Shown piece after piece: positions 13,001 to 26,900 of a stretch of DNA of 64,000 bases. A program made the translations under genes and the position numbers. The stretch spans positions 79,804,134 to 79,868,133 of the forward strand of contig NC_064435.1 in the NCBI RefSeq assembly GCF_023343835.1, written 5' to 3'. Each line of letters begins with the position of its first letter. Within the stretch, counting starts at the first letter, position 1. Below the pieces are notes generated by a model. It saw only the letters and a list, made by a program, of their open reading frames with translations, was not told the DNA's origin and made no database searches. The stretch comes from Lagopus muta (taxonomy: Eukaryota > Chordata > Aves > Galliformes > Phasianidae).

Positions 13001-16000
13001 CATTAAATATTTTCAGAGTACACTGCCAACTATGATGGGCTGAAGCCAGATTCTTGTAGGGAGGAAAAATGAATGCACAAGAGCACTGAAAAGTGATCTC
13101 TGCTGTCTTGCCCTTTTCTCTCTAGAAACAAAAACAGCCAAAAATTGTTTTGGCATTTGTATGTACAAACCCATGAACAATGTGTTAAAAGATTACATTC
13201 TAAGGTTGTATACAAATTCACAATTTGAAAGTTACAGTTCAGCAGTCATTTATATCACATGACCAGACCATCAATCATAATAATAATAAAACAGGAGATT
13301 TTTCAGCTAGCACACTTCTGAGTATTCAGCCGAAATGGAGAAAAATGGGGAAATCACATAATATATCTTAGGAGTAGTAATGTCCTGTTATTGTTAAAAA
13401 ACTGCTGGGACCTCATTAGTGACTATGAAAACATCATCTGTGAATACTGTGAGGCCATAAATCTACAGTGTCCAAGGAAGAGAGTGCAGGGGGGAGGGAA
13501 GGGGTGAAGGAAGAGAGCAAGCACAACATGCATGTTTGCCATTTTTTCTTACCCAGCTGTGAGTTAGTAATTTCCATATCTTCTTGCCAAACAGCTTCCA
13601 GAAACTATTACCAATTATGTGAATTCAGTAGTCTGCTAATGAACGATAAGATAATGGGTCTACGTTCAAGAGTGCAGAAGACAAATAGTTGTTTACATGT
13701 CAAAAACTCCCTTTCTGTTTGGGTCACTGCACACACATACACACAGGATTTTGAGGCCACACTTCATAGAAGTGCAGCTCCAACCCAGGGCTGCTGATGT
13801 TGCAGGTATGGTACTTCAGTCTTCAAACCTGGTTGTTTAGTCTTACATTAATGAGCAGTTTTCTATAGCATTAATTAATGGTAGTAGATGATAAAGATGA
13901 TTTTATCCTCTGCCTGTCTCATAGAGCAGCCCCATTTGTGTCATAGTGCACAAATCCATTTTTATCATAATTATATGTTCTTATGTCGCAGTGGAATTTG
14001 GCTCTGTATTTGCAGAGCTCACATCACCTGTCACTGAAATGTGGCTGCTTTTAGACAGGAAATATAGCACTGATTTTAGTAGCAGGAACAAAAGCTAAAA
14101 GTCAATTGAAATGGCATCGGAGATTAGGTAGGAAGAACACAAGGCGTTTACTTGAGCCAGAGTTTCTTCAGGGCACTGGGTCCACCTACTCATGTATGTC
14201 TGAGAAATGATAGCTGATCCTTCACAGTCATGAGTAAACTGAAAAAGTGGAAACTACTTGCCAACGTGAAAATTACAGACTGGTTTTACAGAACCACCTC
14301 CTTTTTTTTTTTTTTTTTTTTCCTCCCATATTGAGTGTGTGTGTGTTTTATTATCATTTGTCTGTTTTTCACTGTGAACTTTCACTCTAGATCCTTTTCC
14401 TGCATTTGGTTTCACAGCATTGGATCCTTGGTAGGTCATGTTGTGAAACTGGAGAGCTCTTTTGTACACTGCACCTTAAAAAGCAGTGAGAAAGCAAATA
14501 GAAGGGGATTTACCTCCCAAAAAAATGGATACCTTATCTCTCTGTATGTGAAAATATAGCCACTGCAAAGTAAATGCCTCTAAAAAGACCTAACATACCC
14601 AATACCAGTTTTGGAAAGCATCAAAGTTGGCAGCTGTCTAGCAAAGTGGCCTGCCAAAGGTAGTTAAACAGCTGTTTTCCATACTTTGTTTATGCTAGAG
14701 CTTTGGACAGTGAGACTTATGGCAGTAGGGAAGCCAGAGTTTAAGTGGTATGGAACTCTAAGGAACAGCTAAGACCTCTGTCTCTAACTACAGACAGTGT
14801 GGTTTTATAGGGTAGTTTTGGACTTGCAAATCAAACTATAGTTCTGTAGAAAAAAACTGAAAAACTGCAGTTTCTAGAGATTTTGAGCACCTTTATCACC
14901 AAATGATGTCAGCAGAAGTCTGGGAACTTCTGGAAGATGGAAATCGGGCACAGCTGAAAATCAGGTGTTCACACTGTTGGGTTTGAATCTTTCTTGTGTA
15001 TCAGCTTTATTTCCTGTTCTCTAAGAGCTACTTGTTCCACTTTTACCACCTGAAGCCATACCCTTTTGCACGGTCTCACCTTTTTGCTCTGCAGTGTGAA
15101 CAACCCACAAAATCACCAGAGGAGAGCCTTTTTCTGCAGAAGCTAGCAGCTATGTTGGTTCTCACTGCAAACAGAGCCAACAACAGCAGAAGTCAAACCA
15201 AAGATCTAACCATGCCCAATCAAAGGTCATCTCCTGTATCACATCCCATTAGTCAAAAGGCAGAAAAGGCCAGTTATGATTTAAAGTAATCTGAAATAAA
15301 GCACTACTGCTTGGCTTGGAAGGAATTCCAGCTTTTGTAATGGATCTAGCAGAACTGTACATTAATGTGGTCTGAACTAATTTATGTTTTGTAAACGTAT
15401 AAAAGCTGATGGGAAAGCAGTAGCCCCCTGCTGAGCTATATCTCTTGGAAGAAAAATGAGATGGAAGAGGAATGGACCTTGTAAAATCTTGAAGACGATG
15501 GGGAAAAGAACATGCTGTTATTCATCCACAAGAGCTGGTAGCTTCTTCATTCTCCTGGGTAGTGTGTGCACAGCCACAAATGGTCAGTTCAGGAGTATGC
15601 GTGATTTTGGTCTACTCAATCTGAAAGAAATAGTAAATAGGATGAAAACATTTGCCTGTTCCGTGTGTATATCTTCTGCGTGTTTACCTTCTGATTGCCT
15701 AAGGTTGGACTGGCAAGTACAGTATTTGAGGTGAAAGAAGAATTTATAGTTCTATGAAATTCAGAAGGAAAAAACAAAACCCACAAATGTAGTGTTTCTG
15801 ATGTTCCTCTCTCTCACTGACTAAATGTATGTGGCATTACACTACAACACAAGCTGCTCAGCCTGTCAGGGTAGAGGAATACTTTGAGCAGGATTTTCAG
15901 CACTACTAAGGGAAATTCAGACATTCAGCTCTAAATAAAAGACCCAGGAATGTGCATGCACATCACTTCAGAAGCTTCAAAACATCACAACTTTCACGTG

Positions 16001-17964
16001 TGATGTTCTGCAGTATAAGCATTAGATGAACGTATGCCAGTACTGGCCTGAGATTCAAACTTTCCCTTTTCCGGGCCTCACTAACTTAGTTTACTAGATC
16101 AAAATTTCCTAATTTTACTCTATTTTCTCTTTCTCTCTGAAAGCAGCTTATTCTCAATACTATGCCTCTTTTCCTCCTGCGATATTTGCCTTCTCTTGAT
16201 TTCTTCTTGTCCATCTTCAGGAAGGACAAGTGACCTCAATGCTCCACGTTCACGTCTCTCAAGCTATGAACTGCATTCTCAGTCAAGTCATCAACAATTT
16301 AGTAACTAACAGAAACAGCTATCTCTATTTCAAAAAAACTGTATTCTAAATGTTAAAAAGCATTACCAGAAATCTGTTAAGGACAAAAAAAGGAAAAAAA
16401 AAGGAAAAGAAAGGAAAGAAAACCTCATTGTAGAACTAGAAAACTCATTCCAAGGCTGAAGTGTATTAATTGGGCCCATGTGCCAGCTGTTAACTCATCA
16501 GCAAGTCATGGCTCTTGGAGCCCAGGAGAATGCCTGGTGACTGCCAGAGCTTTTACCTCTACTCCTCAGTTATGCATGGGTGCATATATCCTGCCAGACT
16601 TTCACAGACTTTCAACTCTGCCATTTTGGCCTCAGGTTCAAAGGCCTTCAGACATTTCTGGAAGGACAGTTATTCTTGTTTTAGACCATTGACAATGCTA
16701 ATGGTAAGAGCAGATTTTGATCTCATATTTTGTGAGTCAGACTTTTATTTGTTTTTTTCTGAAGTCTGTGCAAAAGGAGCAGTGAGTACTCTAGGGTCCA
16801 GCTTAAAGATCACTAAGAAAAGCCTGGAGTTTGTTGCCAAAGGTGATGAGAATGATTCACAAAAAGTGTCAATTTCTGTGGAGGTTACCTCTATGGAAAC
16901 CAAAGGGGTGAGTCATGAGAAATGCATGGTTTCAGTATAGACAGGTGAGAATTGTTTCCAAATCCTGTAAAGAACAAGTTGAGCTAATAATGCAGCATGG
17001 TCCTAACTGCATGGACTGAACTGAAAGATAACTGCTGTAACATTATTACGTATCTCTCTTGGGTTACTGGGGGTAAGCTGGTGTTTATTAGTGACTGAGG
17101 TATCGAATCATGATCTGCTTTGTCCAGGCAGCTCCTGAGCTTGTGTGGAGTGCCATGCTGACACCAAACAGCAGTGCCAGAGAGAATTTTATTCTTTTTT
17201 CCCTTCTTTTTTTAATTTACACTTATTAGGCAACTGTGGAGGGTACCTTTTTATGACACTAATATGTACTAATGTACTGAAGTGTGATGTTAAGTGCCAT
17301 TGCCTTCAATGGGACACAGACTCGTGCTTATTTGAACTTAACTGATCTGTTGACTTTGGAGTCTTAGTTTTTGCAACATTTGGTATAAATTGTACAAAAC
17401 TTTTCCACTTTCAATTTTAATTCACATTGACCTCTATAGATGAGTCACTGAAAGCACAAGGATGTGTCAACGGTCTAAGCCAACTCTATCACTATCACGT
17501 ACTGTACATGACATCTTATTTTCTTCCTGTTTCCATTTAAATATATATACCAGGAGAAAAAAGAAGTGGGGATTTTTTCTCCCACTCATTTCCTGTCTTC
17601 TATACTTCTGACTCAAAAAATTCAGTGAAGCACCTGTGTGTTGAAGCACTAATATTTAGTTTATCTAAACATTTCCATTCAAAAGTCCCAGTTTTAGTTA
17701 TTTATTATTTTCATAAACTTTAGCCTTTCTAGCTGGATGTAGTCCAATGCTGTTCTCTTTCCAAAAGCATTTTTGGAAAATTTGGGTATGACTCAAAAAC
17801 AAAATGTAACAAAAAAATATACTTTTCCCACCATTTCCCCCAGATCTTTGGAATAGATATAATGGCCAAATCTTTTCAGATAAAAATCTAGCATTTGGCA
17901 GGAAACAGTCTGTAAAAGAAAAAAATTCCTTCTAACATCTTTCTGAAAACAGCTGGAGGCAGAT
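10051..17964. other. Intergenic, no gene recognised
   Basis: This is unique AT-rich sequence with only short frames. Low-complexity tracts are a 20-base T run at 14,302-14,321, a short GT run at about 14,334-14,346, TA repeats near 11,851-11,866, and an A/G-rich tract at about 16,384-16,425. No exon with a recognisable product was found. Confidence 0.55.
14302..14321. repeat. Poly(T) run
   Basis: Twenty consecutive T residues, followed closely by a short GT repeat. No SINE or LINE body is seen next to it, so it is reported only as a homopolymer. Confidence 0.9.
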
Positions 17965-18040
17965 GGAATTGTCATTTCCATTCTCTCAAATGAAGAAACT
18001 GAGGCACAGGATAAGTAATTGAATTTTCCTATGTTTTGGT
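17965..18040 (-). repeat. MIR-like CORE-SINE fragment
   Basis: The plus strand contains 'gaagaaactgaggcacagg' followed by 'ataagtaattgaattttcc', the antisense of the diagnostic MIR central region. Flanking sequence is too diverged to set exact ends. MIR-type relics are known, though sparse, in bird genomes. Confidence 0.6.
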
Positions 18041-18099
18041 TGGTGTTCTAAGTTCATTGATGATAATCTCCAACACTCATGTACAATCAATAGATATCA

Positions 18100-18415
18100 A
18101 GATGTTATAATCACAATATAATCAAGAGAGTTAGGCAAAATAGACAACGATCACAAAAAGAGAATAAGTGGAAGAGCTTCCCCTTCAGCTGAGCTCACCA
18201 TCAAACACCAAGAGAGGCGATCTCCAGAAGAGATCCTTCCCCTCTGGTAGCCAGCTCTTAAATAGGTCTAGGAGGGCTGGAGCCTGGCTGCACCCCTTCT
18301 GGCAGCACAGCTGAATTGCCTTCACCTGTGCTCCTCTGGCTGACTCATGGCTCGCCTCAGGTGATCAGTCAGAGGTTCAGGCCGTGCCTCAGCAGTTCCC
18401 ATACAACTCTAAACA
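18100..18415 (-). mobile_element. Probable solo LTR (endogenous retrovirus-like fossil)
   Basis: Read on the minus strand, this G+C-richer block looks like an LTR. It may begin with TG at 18,415. It has a promoter-like upstream part and a TATTTAAG box at 18,257-18,264, followed by a transcribed region grading into AT-rich sequence. No internal retroviral genes lie beside it, so it would be a solo LTR left after recombination. The left end is uncertain and I could not identify a target-site duplication. The family is unassigned, and the age appears intermediate. Confidence 0.4.
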
Positions 18416-19079
18416 TATCCTTTTATAAATAATGTTGCACACAAAGTCAAAGTGGTGGTTAACAGCTGGATATGCAGTCTAGTGTGTACTGGGTAACTGT
18501 GATGAGCTCAAGGGCATCTGTGCACTGAGCAGTTACATCAAGTGAATGCTGAAAGCGCTCGCACGCGGATTTTGTTCTTTCTTCTGTTCTTGTGAGGCAT
18601 GGCAAAGAGATATTTTGTGACTGCTTCATTCACTTAATAGCATTGTATCTGGCCACTGAATTATAGCATATTGACATGGTATTGAAAATTCTTTCTTGAG
18701 CCTCAACACGTTTGTTTGTTTGTTTGTTTGTTTGTTTTTAAGAGAGTTTTTAGAAAATAGTAGAGTCAGATGCCCAGAAAGCCAGTAGGGTTTGCAGCCA
18801 TCCTCCATCAGCTCCTTTGACTATTCCATCCATGAAATATAAGAACCATGAATTGTAAACGTGTGAGCAGATCCACTGAAGTTAAGTATGCATTTAGATG
18901 CTTTGTTGGATGGATTCTGTTTGTGCTTCATAGCAGAAAAGTCCATGTGGTGGGGAAAAAAAAATTGAATTTTTCAGCCAAGCTAAAGTCTTTGAGAAAA
19001 ATGCACTTATTTTCAAAATATTCTTCAAAAACAAGAAAAAAATAGGCTGTGAAAATACTTAATTTATGTTCCCAGTCAC
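18416..19079. other. Intergenic with (TTTG)n microsatellite
   Basis: No gene is recognised. A TTTG microsatellite occupies 18,711-18,739. Confidence 0.6.
18711..18739. repeat. (TTTG)n microsatellite
   Basis: About seven tandem copies of TTTG/GTTT are directly visible. Confidence 0.9.
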
Positions 19080-19210
19080 TTTTAATGATCAAGTCTTGCC
19101 TGGACACCTACCTGTGCAACCTGGTGTAGGGAATCTGCTTTGGCAGGGGGGTTGGTCTCAATGATCTCTAGAGGTCCCTTCCAACCCCTACAATTCTGTG
19201 AGTTCATAGA
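19080..19210 (+). repeat. CR1 LINE 3' tail
   Basis: The sense-strand CR1 tail is clear: 'tgcctggacacctacctgtg', then 'aggggggttggtctcaatga', then 'gaggtcccttccaaccccta' and an 'attctgtg' terminal repeat. Only the last 130 or so bases are present, an extreme 5' truncation. Confidence 0.88.
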
Positions 19211-22200
19211 TCAGGTTCTCTTGAGGCTGCAGAAAACAAAGTTTTTTGGGAGCTGCTGTCTCTGTCATGTATCATTCCAGAAAACATGCCTTCCTGATCT
19301 GTGTTGTTTATTTTGAAGAGACTTACAGGTTGACACATTGAGTTTTGAGAAGTCTTCATCAAACATTGTGTATGTGCATTAACAGAGATAGTTTTTAATG
19401 AGGTATTTTCATTTTTTCCTTGCTGGATTCTTTGTACAAGGTAGAACCTATAAACACAGTTTGGTTACTGTTACTGGACTGGATTGAGTGAGTGTAATAA
19501 CATATTCCGGAGATATCTCACCTTTTAAATGTTCAGAGCCAGAAGTAAACACTGGAGCTTTTTCCCCATAGCCCCCATTGGATCAAACTATTTGCAAACT
19601 ATTTGCAGGTAAGGCTGCCAAAAAAATATTTGTCAGTTTATGTCTCAATCACATGGAAGTTACCAAAACCTGAAGATACATTGTGCAGAGAGGAAAAAAA
19701 TATATAAGATAGCCGTTTGCCAAGTAACTCTGCTGATTCTTTTTAGGGCCACCAAATAACTGTGTCTGAATGACTTGTGCCTGAAGAAGGAAAATATCAT
19801 GTTCAGTGAAGCAGTTAAAGGTCCTATCACAATCCATCCACGTAAGGAAGGGTGTGAGTTTGAGCAGCAACTTCCTTGCTTTTGAGCAGTTGGCTTCAAA
19901 GTCAGTAATGTCTTTAAGTCAATAGGCATTTCTGTGTACATTTTCCCTGTGCATAATGGTAAGCTTTGGTTGTAGTGAACAGAGATATGACTTAGTGTGT
20001 TGTATAGCAGGGACTGAGGCACAGATCTGCATCCAAGGAGAATCAAACATCAGTGAAACACAGAAGAAAAACTTGTATTTCCTGAAAAGCAGAGGAACGA
20101 CCAGAATCTTGGGTTTCAGCCCATCCTTGGGAAAGAGTATTGTGTACAGAGCATAGCTCATTTCTGTTCATCATTCTCCTCTTCATTTCTCCTAACCTCC
20201 TTTTCTGAGATCCAGATATATCTGTCCTGATCTTTCCGGGACTTTCCTTTTCTAGAACTTGGTTAAACAAACGTCAGGCTCAGGTCAAGCACAATTAAAC
20301 TTTGAGGCTTCCAAGGACTAGGCTTGCTAGATGACTGCTTTATCACTGGATGAATCCCCTCTGTTGACTCTGGCCACCCTCTTCCTGGCAAAGATGTCTC
20401 AAAGGCTCCTCCTAAGACTGCAGAACTCTTAGCAATGGTACCACTGCCTCAAGTCAGTCCATGACTCATCAGTTATATGTAGACAATAGAGGCTGTACCT
20501 GTTGTGCAGGTTTGCTCTAGTGTGTGCTTAAAACTCTATCTATTCATTTTCAGTTTATGTTCCTCTTGCTTCTTGGCTCATCTTCCCCATCATATTCTCC
20601 TTACTGAATTTAATCCTAATACTTTGATCTTCAGAGGAAAGAGAAGGGTCATTTGTTGACCAGACACAATGTCTTGGTGTTAGGTATTGATCACATTTGC
20701 TGTTCTGTTTTTCTTTTTTAGAAAAAGAAAGCGAGAAGTCTACATATGATGCTGGAGGCTTCCTGGTCTTACTGCTGCCAATCTACAAAATTCAGGTTGC
20801 TGGCCCAGTGATGATGATCTTCTCACTACTGTCACAGTTGCCCTGAGAAGCTCCCGAAGGAGAAGCCAGATAATGTGTGAAAAAGAATGGAGGTAACATT
20901 GGGCCATTATCACCTATAAGCCTGATCTGGACGCAGAGCTCCTGTGTCCATAATACCTGTTCAACATGACTTTCTCTAGCTCGAGCTCTCTTCAGACATG
21001 GCTGTGCAAGGTCTCACCCACAAATGTACATCCTCAGAACAGACTTAGAAAAGAGAGAATTGGCACTTTCCATGCCACGCTTATTTAGTGGAGAAAACAC
21101 TTTGATCTCTGTGGCTACCCATCTAACAGCCCCGCATAGCAGTAAATTCATACACGCTTTTTTTCTTTTAAAAATATATCTTCCAAGAAAGAAAAAAGTG
21201 AAAGGAAAAAAACAGCAATTCCAGGAAGAAGCTGAAGTCTATGAAGTGATCTTTCACTCCCTTTTGCAAAGCTATTGCTAGTCAGCACCACCACGAATCT
21301 ATCAGAGTATTTTCGGTAACAAGCTTTTGAAAAGCTGAATTTAAAATAAGAAGTGGGAAGTGGAGAGGGAGGCATGGGGAGTATCTTTAAACCAAATGCC
21401 ACAACTGCTCACAAGGCACTCTATAATTCAGAACTGGGTACCCTCAGGCACGCTGTACATACATTTATATTTTCAAGGGAACAGACCCACAATGCAAACA
21501 CTGTGAGTGGTTTTGCCTTAAGGATCCTGTACGATTTATGCACACGAGAGCTCTTGTCGCTTGTAAGTAGAGGTCAGGAACCTGCCTGGGTGGAGAAGGC
21601 AGAGTCAGTGCTTTCCTGAAATCCCTCCTTGTGCCAGGAAATAATCACCACACCCACAGCTACTACATTTGAGCCAAGGTGTTCCAGGGACACAGTCTGT
21701 CATATAGGGCACGCCTGTGGAAAAAGGTTTTATAAACCATATCCCGTTTCTTTAATCTTCCATTCCTTGTTGCTGAAGGAAAAAAAAAAAAAAAAAAAAT
21801 CAAGGTAGTTGCTTGTGAGGGAAAATAAAAGGCGTTTCTGTTCAATATCCAAAAGAAAAAGATCAAAAATAAAACTTCTGATTTTTCACGTATTCCAGAT
21901 TGCTCAAGACAGGGTTTACTTTCAGTGGGTTAAATAGCAGGTAATGAAGTCTTGACTATGGTGGCATAAATCAACTCTTTTGATGGAATAAAGGCATAAG
22001 GAGAACAAAGAACAGGCAGAGAGGCTACAATACCAAATGTTACTTGTTAAAATGTAGAACTGGTATTTGTTCCTGGTAGGCATCTTAATCTGTGATTTAC
22101 TGTTGATTCAAAAATGCTACAATTTTTTATTAGCTCAGAATGGATTTGAAACTACCACTGCTACATAAAATGGCTAATTGTGTTTTATTGCTTCATTTCA

Positions 22201-22774
22201 AGTACAATTCTATCTTAGTGCCAAACATCAGGCTGAGAAAAATGACGTATTTTATTTAAAATAATTGCAGTGAAAAAAACTGAGTTGGTTTCTTTGGCTG
22301 TCATTGTATTACTGAAAACTTTATTATGAATGAAAATCCTAGATACTTGTTTCTTTTCAGTATCATCTGTCTTGTATCTCCTTCGCTCAGAAAATATCCA
22401 GATTTGTTTGATTTTATAGCCCATAAATTTTCCTGAATCTTCAACTTCTCTTTTTTTGTCTCAGATATGTTTTGAAACTACACGTCTGATACTTTTCTCC
22501 TACAAACTTAAAACATCACATCACTCATTTTGTACGGAGGCCAGTGGTATCTGAGAATCTGTAGTAAAAACAGAGGCACAGAGATGTTCTCAGAGCTGTT
22601 GCTAAGTTGTATGTGGAGGTGATCTACACACTGGCCTTTCCCTAATTGCAAATTACAGGGAAATCAGTATACAGCAATCCCAGTCATCTTCTAAATAAAA
22701 ACCACAAGCACTAAATGGAGAGAGCAAAACAAAAAACAGAAACACATTGCTTTGGTGCTTGATGGCATGGCCAC
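19211..22774. other. Intergenic, no gene recognised
   Basis: This is unique sequence. It contains an 11-bp tandem duplication (AAACTATTTGC twice, 19,585-19,606) and a 20-base A run at 21,780-21,799. Short open frames have no recognisable product. Confidence 0.55.
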
Positions 22775-22892
22775 ATGAGGTTGTGGGAGGGCAGCAGACT
22801 TCTCTTATCCAGCTTGGATATTAGGAAAAGCCAGGAGTTGGACTCAGTGATCGTTATGGGTTCCTTCCAACTTGGCATATGCTATGATTCGA
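22775..22892 (+). repeat. CR1 LINE 3' tail fragment
   Basis: The segment 'ggagttggactcagtgatcg' followed by 'gggttccttccaacttggca' and 'tatgattc' is a diverged sense-strand CR1 tail. Confidence 0.7.
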
Positions 22893-23140
22893 CAATCCTC
22901 TCTGCTTCTTGTCCTTCAAGGGACAATGCTGGTCAATTGCTCATGCAGGCAGCATGCTGTTATGGCTAAGATGAGGTACAGTCAATAGTTCCTAGATTCA
23001 GAGGACTGGAAGTTGTAGGGAGGCAGTGAAAAGAAAGTATTCACTGCAGTTGATGAACCTAATAAGGACTGGCATCTCCATGCTAGATTCATGCTCTTGG
23101 GAAAGTTAGTGACAAAGACAGGCAAGGAACAAGATGCCTG

Positions 23141-23172
23141 AGTGTGTGTGTGTGTGTATGTATGTGCATGTG
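23141..23172. repeat. (GT)n microsatellite
   Basis: A GT dinucleotide tract that grades into GTAT/GTGCAT variants. Confidence 0.85.
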
Positions 23173-23429
23173 CTGGTTGGGTGAAGAATGAGAATCAGGT
23201 GATTTGCCAAAAGCAGAGCTTAAGAGAGTTGTTGGATGCTGTTGAACAGACAACAGATCCTACAACTATCTGATCATCAAAGGTGAGGAGTTCAGCTTCC
23301 ATACCTATGTGCTTGTGTGCTGCAAGCCTCTCTTATTCCAACCTGTTGCTGCGATGTCAAGACTTACAGCATGAAATCCTACCCTGCCTCCACTGTCTTT
23401 TTGTGACAGTGGTGTGTATTGCTGCTCTC

Positions 23430-23595
23430 CAGTTCCTCATCTACCCTGGAGGTGTTCAAGGCCAGGCTGGATAGGCCCCTGGGAAACATGACCTAGTGGC
23501 TGGAAACCCTGCCCACAGCAGGTGAGTTGGAGCTTGATGATCTTTAAAGTCACTTCCAACCCAAGCTGTTCTATGTCTCTATGATTCTGTGATAT
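23430..23595 (+). repeat. CR1 LINE 3' fragment
   Basis: Sense-strand CR1: 'ctggaggtgttcaaggccag' and 'gctggatagg' come from the pol C-terminal end. They are followed by the tail 'gatgatctttaaagtcactt', 'ccaacccaagctgttctatg' and the terminal 'tatgattctgtg' repeat. It is 5' truncated. Confidence 0.88.
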
Positions 23596-23879
23596 AACAC
23601 CTGAGAGTTACAAGGCTTTTTCTAAACTTGGGTGCTGAAGGGCTCAATTTGGGCTGCCAGTCTCAAGCAGCTGTTTCTAACTGTACTAGACAGAATCTGT
23701 AGTAAGAAATGTTACCTGCTCATCTCACTCTGCGTGGCTACAAGCATTAACAGATCCTGCTGAGAGCAATAAGCAATGGAAGGAAATGTCACTAAGACAA
23801 TACCACTGGGGCCCCTGCTCCTGGCTCTGCTCATCAGATGTGGCAAGTGGCTTAGCAGAGAAAGCTCTGCATGCTCCAT

Positions 23880-23975
23880 GGAATGGAGATAACAGCAGAG
23901 GATACTTTGGGGTCATTCTCATTTGTAAAATATTTTGAGATTCCTCGATGACAAGATACTGCATAAATCACTACA
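23880..23975 (+). repeat. Old SINE/LINE tail fragment (tentative)
   Basis: The stretch 'tgtaaaatattttgagattc' followed by 'ctcgatgacaagatactgca' recalls the 3' tail shared by several ancient vertebrate MIR/L3-type repeats (taaagtgctttgagatcc...). Without an alignment the family cannot be fixed. Confidence 0.35.
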
Positions 23976-26900
23976 TTCTATTTTCAGATATGCTAGTTCA
24001 GACAGCAGGTCTTGTAGGTAATTTATATTTTGCTTCGTTGCCTGGAAAAATCAAACTCTGCTGAATAACAGTAGTTTAAAGAAATAGCACTGAAGCCAGA
24101 ACTCATGTATTTCTGCTGCTATTTTTCCTATGAAAGTATGTAACTATAACTAAGCAGTGTCATTCTTTCAAACAGATGGAAGCAATTGTCTTCTGGATAG
24201 ATGTTACCTTGTCTATATGGTTATTCCTAAAGCTAGGTAGCACCATTTCTAACTTAGTGTGTGATACATGATGTTGGTAGTGTTTTTGAATGTGTGACTG
24301 TAACAGGAGGTGTGAAGCACAGTGACAGCTCCAAAATCCACTGAACTTACTCTAAGTCTTTTCATTTACTTCACTGGCTGTTGAATAGCACCTATAAAAT
24401 GAAGTTTATTGTGTACACTGCATTGTGAACATATTCTGAGTTACTGTCAGTGGCAGTGATGGCAAACAGCTGAGGTAACTTCTGTTCTGGGGGAACTGTT
24501 TTCCAGCTATTCCTTGAAAAGAACTTTCCCCATTTTTCATTGGGCCTTAAATATATGTGTGTTTGAACAAAAGTGCTAGGGACGCTTTACATTGCCGGAA
24601 TCTAGTGAACTGATTTTTCAGGCATTGATACAGAAACATCATATGGTTTTATTTTAGTCTAATAAAATTACGTGGGTGAGTTAGTGTTTATGTCTTTGGC
24701 TTGCAAGATGCTGTCCACTTGACATGTCATATGAAGGAAAATAGCTTGGTGCTGTTTCTCTCTCTCTCAGATGATAATTTAGCCGGAAGGGTGGAGGGAT
24801 ATCTGTTGGTAGGGGTTTTTTAACTGTTAATTGGCTACCAACTCACTAATAAAAATCCAGTACCCTAAAATAGAGACTTAAAAATAGAGCAGCTCGTGGT
24901 ATACCTAAAATTCAGCTTCTAGAAAAGATCTGCTCCGTTTCAGACACTTCTCAATGCTGTCAGATTTTCCACAAGATTTATAATGAGCACTCTGTAAAAC
25001 TCTGGCACCTAAGCTGAACGCTGAGCATTTGCAAAGCTCTCCCCGAGGAATTTTCCAGCCAGCCTCAGGGCCCAGGAGTATGAGATCCTTTCTGAAGTCC
25101 CCATGCACTGAGCTTTATGCTCTGACTAACCTGATCAGAAGTGTCTCTGTATCTCACAAAATGAGGCCGCAAAATGGAAATCTGGGATAAAATAACGCAG
25201 TGGGTTTAAAACGCCGTTTTGACGCTGGGTTTTGATCCTTCTTAGGCTCACACCTGTTCAGATGAGTTGTTCTAGTGGAGTCATGTGGGTGCATCTCAGA
25301 GCAGCATTTGGCCTCTGTGGCCTCATTCCATGACTTGAGCTAGAGCCTTCCGTCGGTTGCACAGGGTGGGTCCCAGCAAAGTGGCAGGACTGAAGGCTTA
25401 TTTTGGCTGCCACGCAAAAATGCTGGATGTTTCCATATTTCAAAGAGTGCTTTGCATAAGCTGTGCACGACGACTGTGCTGTGGCAAACCCATCTCTGGG
25501 AAGGTAATGTCCTGGCCATAGCAGGGATATTTCTAGCCAATTCCTCACTGTACTACTGGAGATTCTGCTTGTCCTAACGCTGCCTGAAATTAAAGCCAGA
25601 TGAGAGGCAAAATTTATTCCACCCTTTAGGTGAGAAAAAATGGATGGTAAAACATTTGAGCATTGGAGGCACCTGGAAGAAGGCTGAGGGTTGAATATGT
25701 ACTGTATGTCTGCACCTCCTGGTTCTGCCAACGTAATGCTCTGGATAAAAACAACGGTGCTTCTGTTCACAGCACAGATTTAGGATGATCCTTGACAAAT
25801 CAGAAATATTTGGCAGTTGTTGCTTTCTTCTAACATGTTTCCTAAAATTTAAAGGAATTACATTGGCTGTGTGTAGAAGCCAACAGACTTTGAGAGTGAT
25901 CAAAAACTAGGAGGAATAAAATCAGAAATACGGATAGACGCATAATGGTCAGATTTTCTTGCACTGCTTACAGACATCACTTCAGAGAGAACGCATCATT
26001 GCATTAACTGACCCCTTGCCACACAAAATGGACACAGTTCTGCTTCAGGTGCATCAGCTGTAAGAGGCACCTGTCTCTGAGCCGCTCGCTGCCATCCACA
26101 CTGGGTGGCAGCTTAGTGCTGGCTTTCCATAGACAGAAAACATCTGTGATGTGCAGGTTGGCTGAGTGCATGCAGGGAGTTTCAAACTGTACAGGCTCTG
26201 ATGTTTTCCTTTACCAGAAAACTGACTTCCTGAGTCCAAACCATTATCCCAGGACTCAGTCATAGCAGTTAGCTTGCGTTTTTGTAGGAGGTTGCCTGGG
26301 AGCAGAATCAACATAAACTTTTCATAACATAGATGCAAATTAAAATGCTTAAATTACAAGCATACTTAATTTCTCTCTAACCAGGGAGGCACTCAAGTTT
26401 CTCTCGTTAATTTCAGTGGGTGGTGGACACATTTGTAAATATTTTTAGTATCCTAACTTTGGCATCTGTCTATACTTGTTCCCCATATAGTCGAGAGAGA
26501 GAGACAAAAAATAGAGAAAACCCAAAACACACACTCAAGAGCACTTTTCTATACAATGATCCAGGGCAGCAGCCTCTCTGAAGATTATATACCTGCTGGG
26601 ATCAGAGCTTCAAGGTTTTGAGTTTTTTTTAATGTTGTCAGTGCAATTAAATAGAAAAAGGATTTCTGTATAATAATAGGGCAAAAATTTACTGTATTGT
26701 CTAGAGTGTTTCTTCTTCCACATGCAGAGAAAGGAAAAAAAGCCCACATTCAGGAGTTAGGAAAGCAGGAGGTTTAGGAAATCAATGTTTTTATAGGCTC
26801 AAGAGCTGAACTTCTGTTTGTGCTTTTAAAAGTTGACTGGAGAAGCACTCACTGTAGTGAGTATCCATACTTAGTAAACCCTGTTTTGCATCCTTTCAGA

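Noticed and set aside
25258-25770. 170-codon minus-strand open frame
   Set aside because: No recognisable family and no exon context. It is within what chance can produce in a locally less AT-rich stretch.
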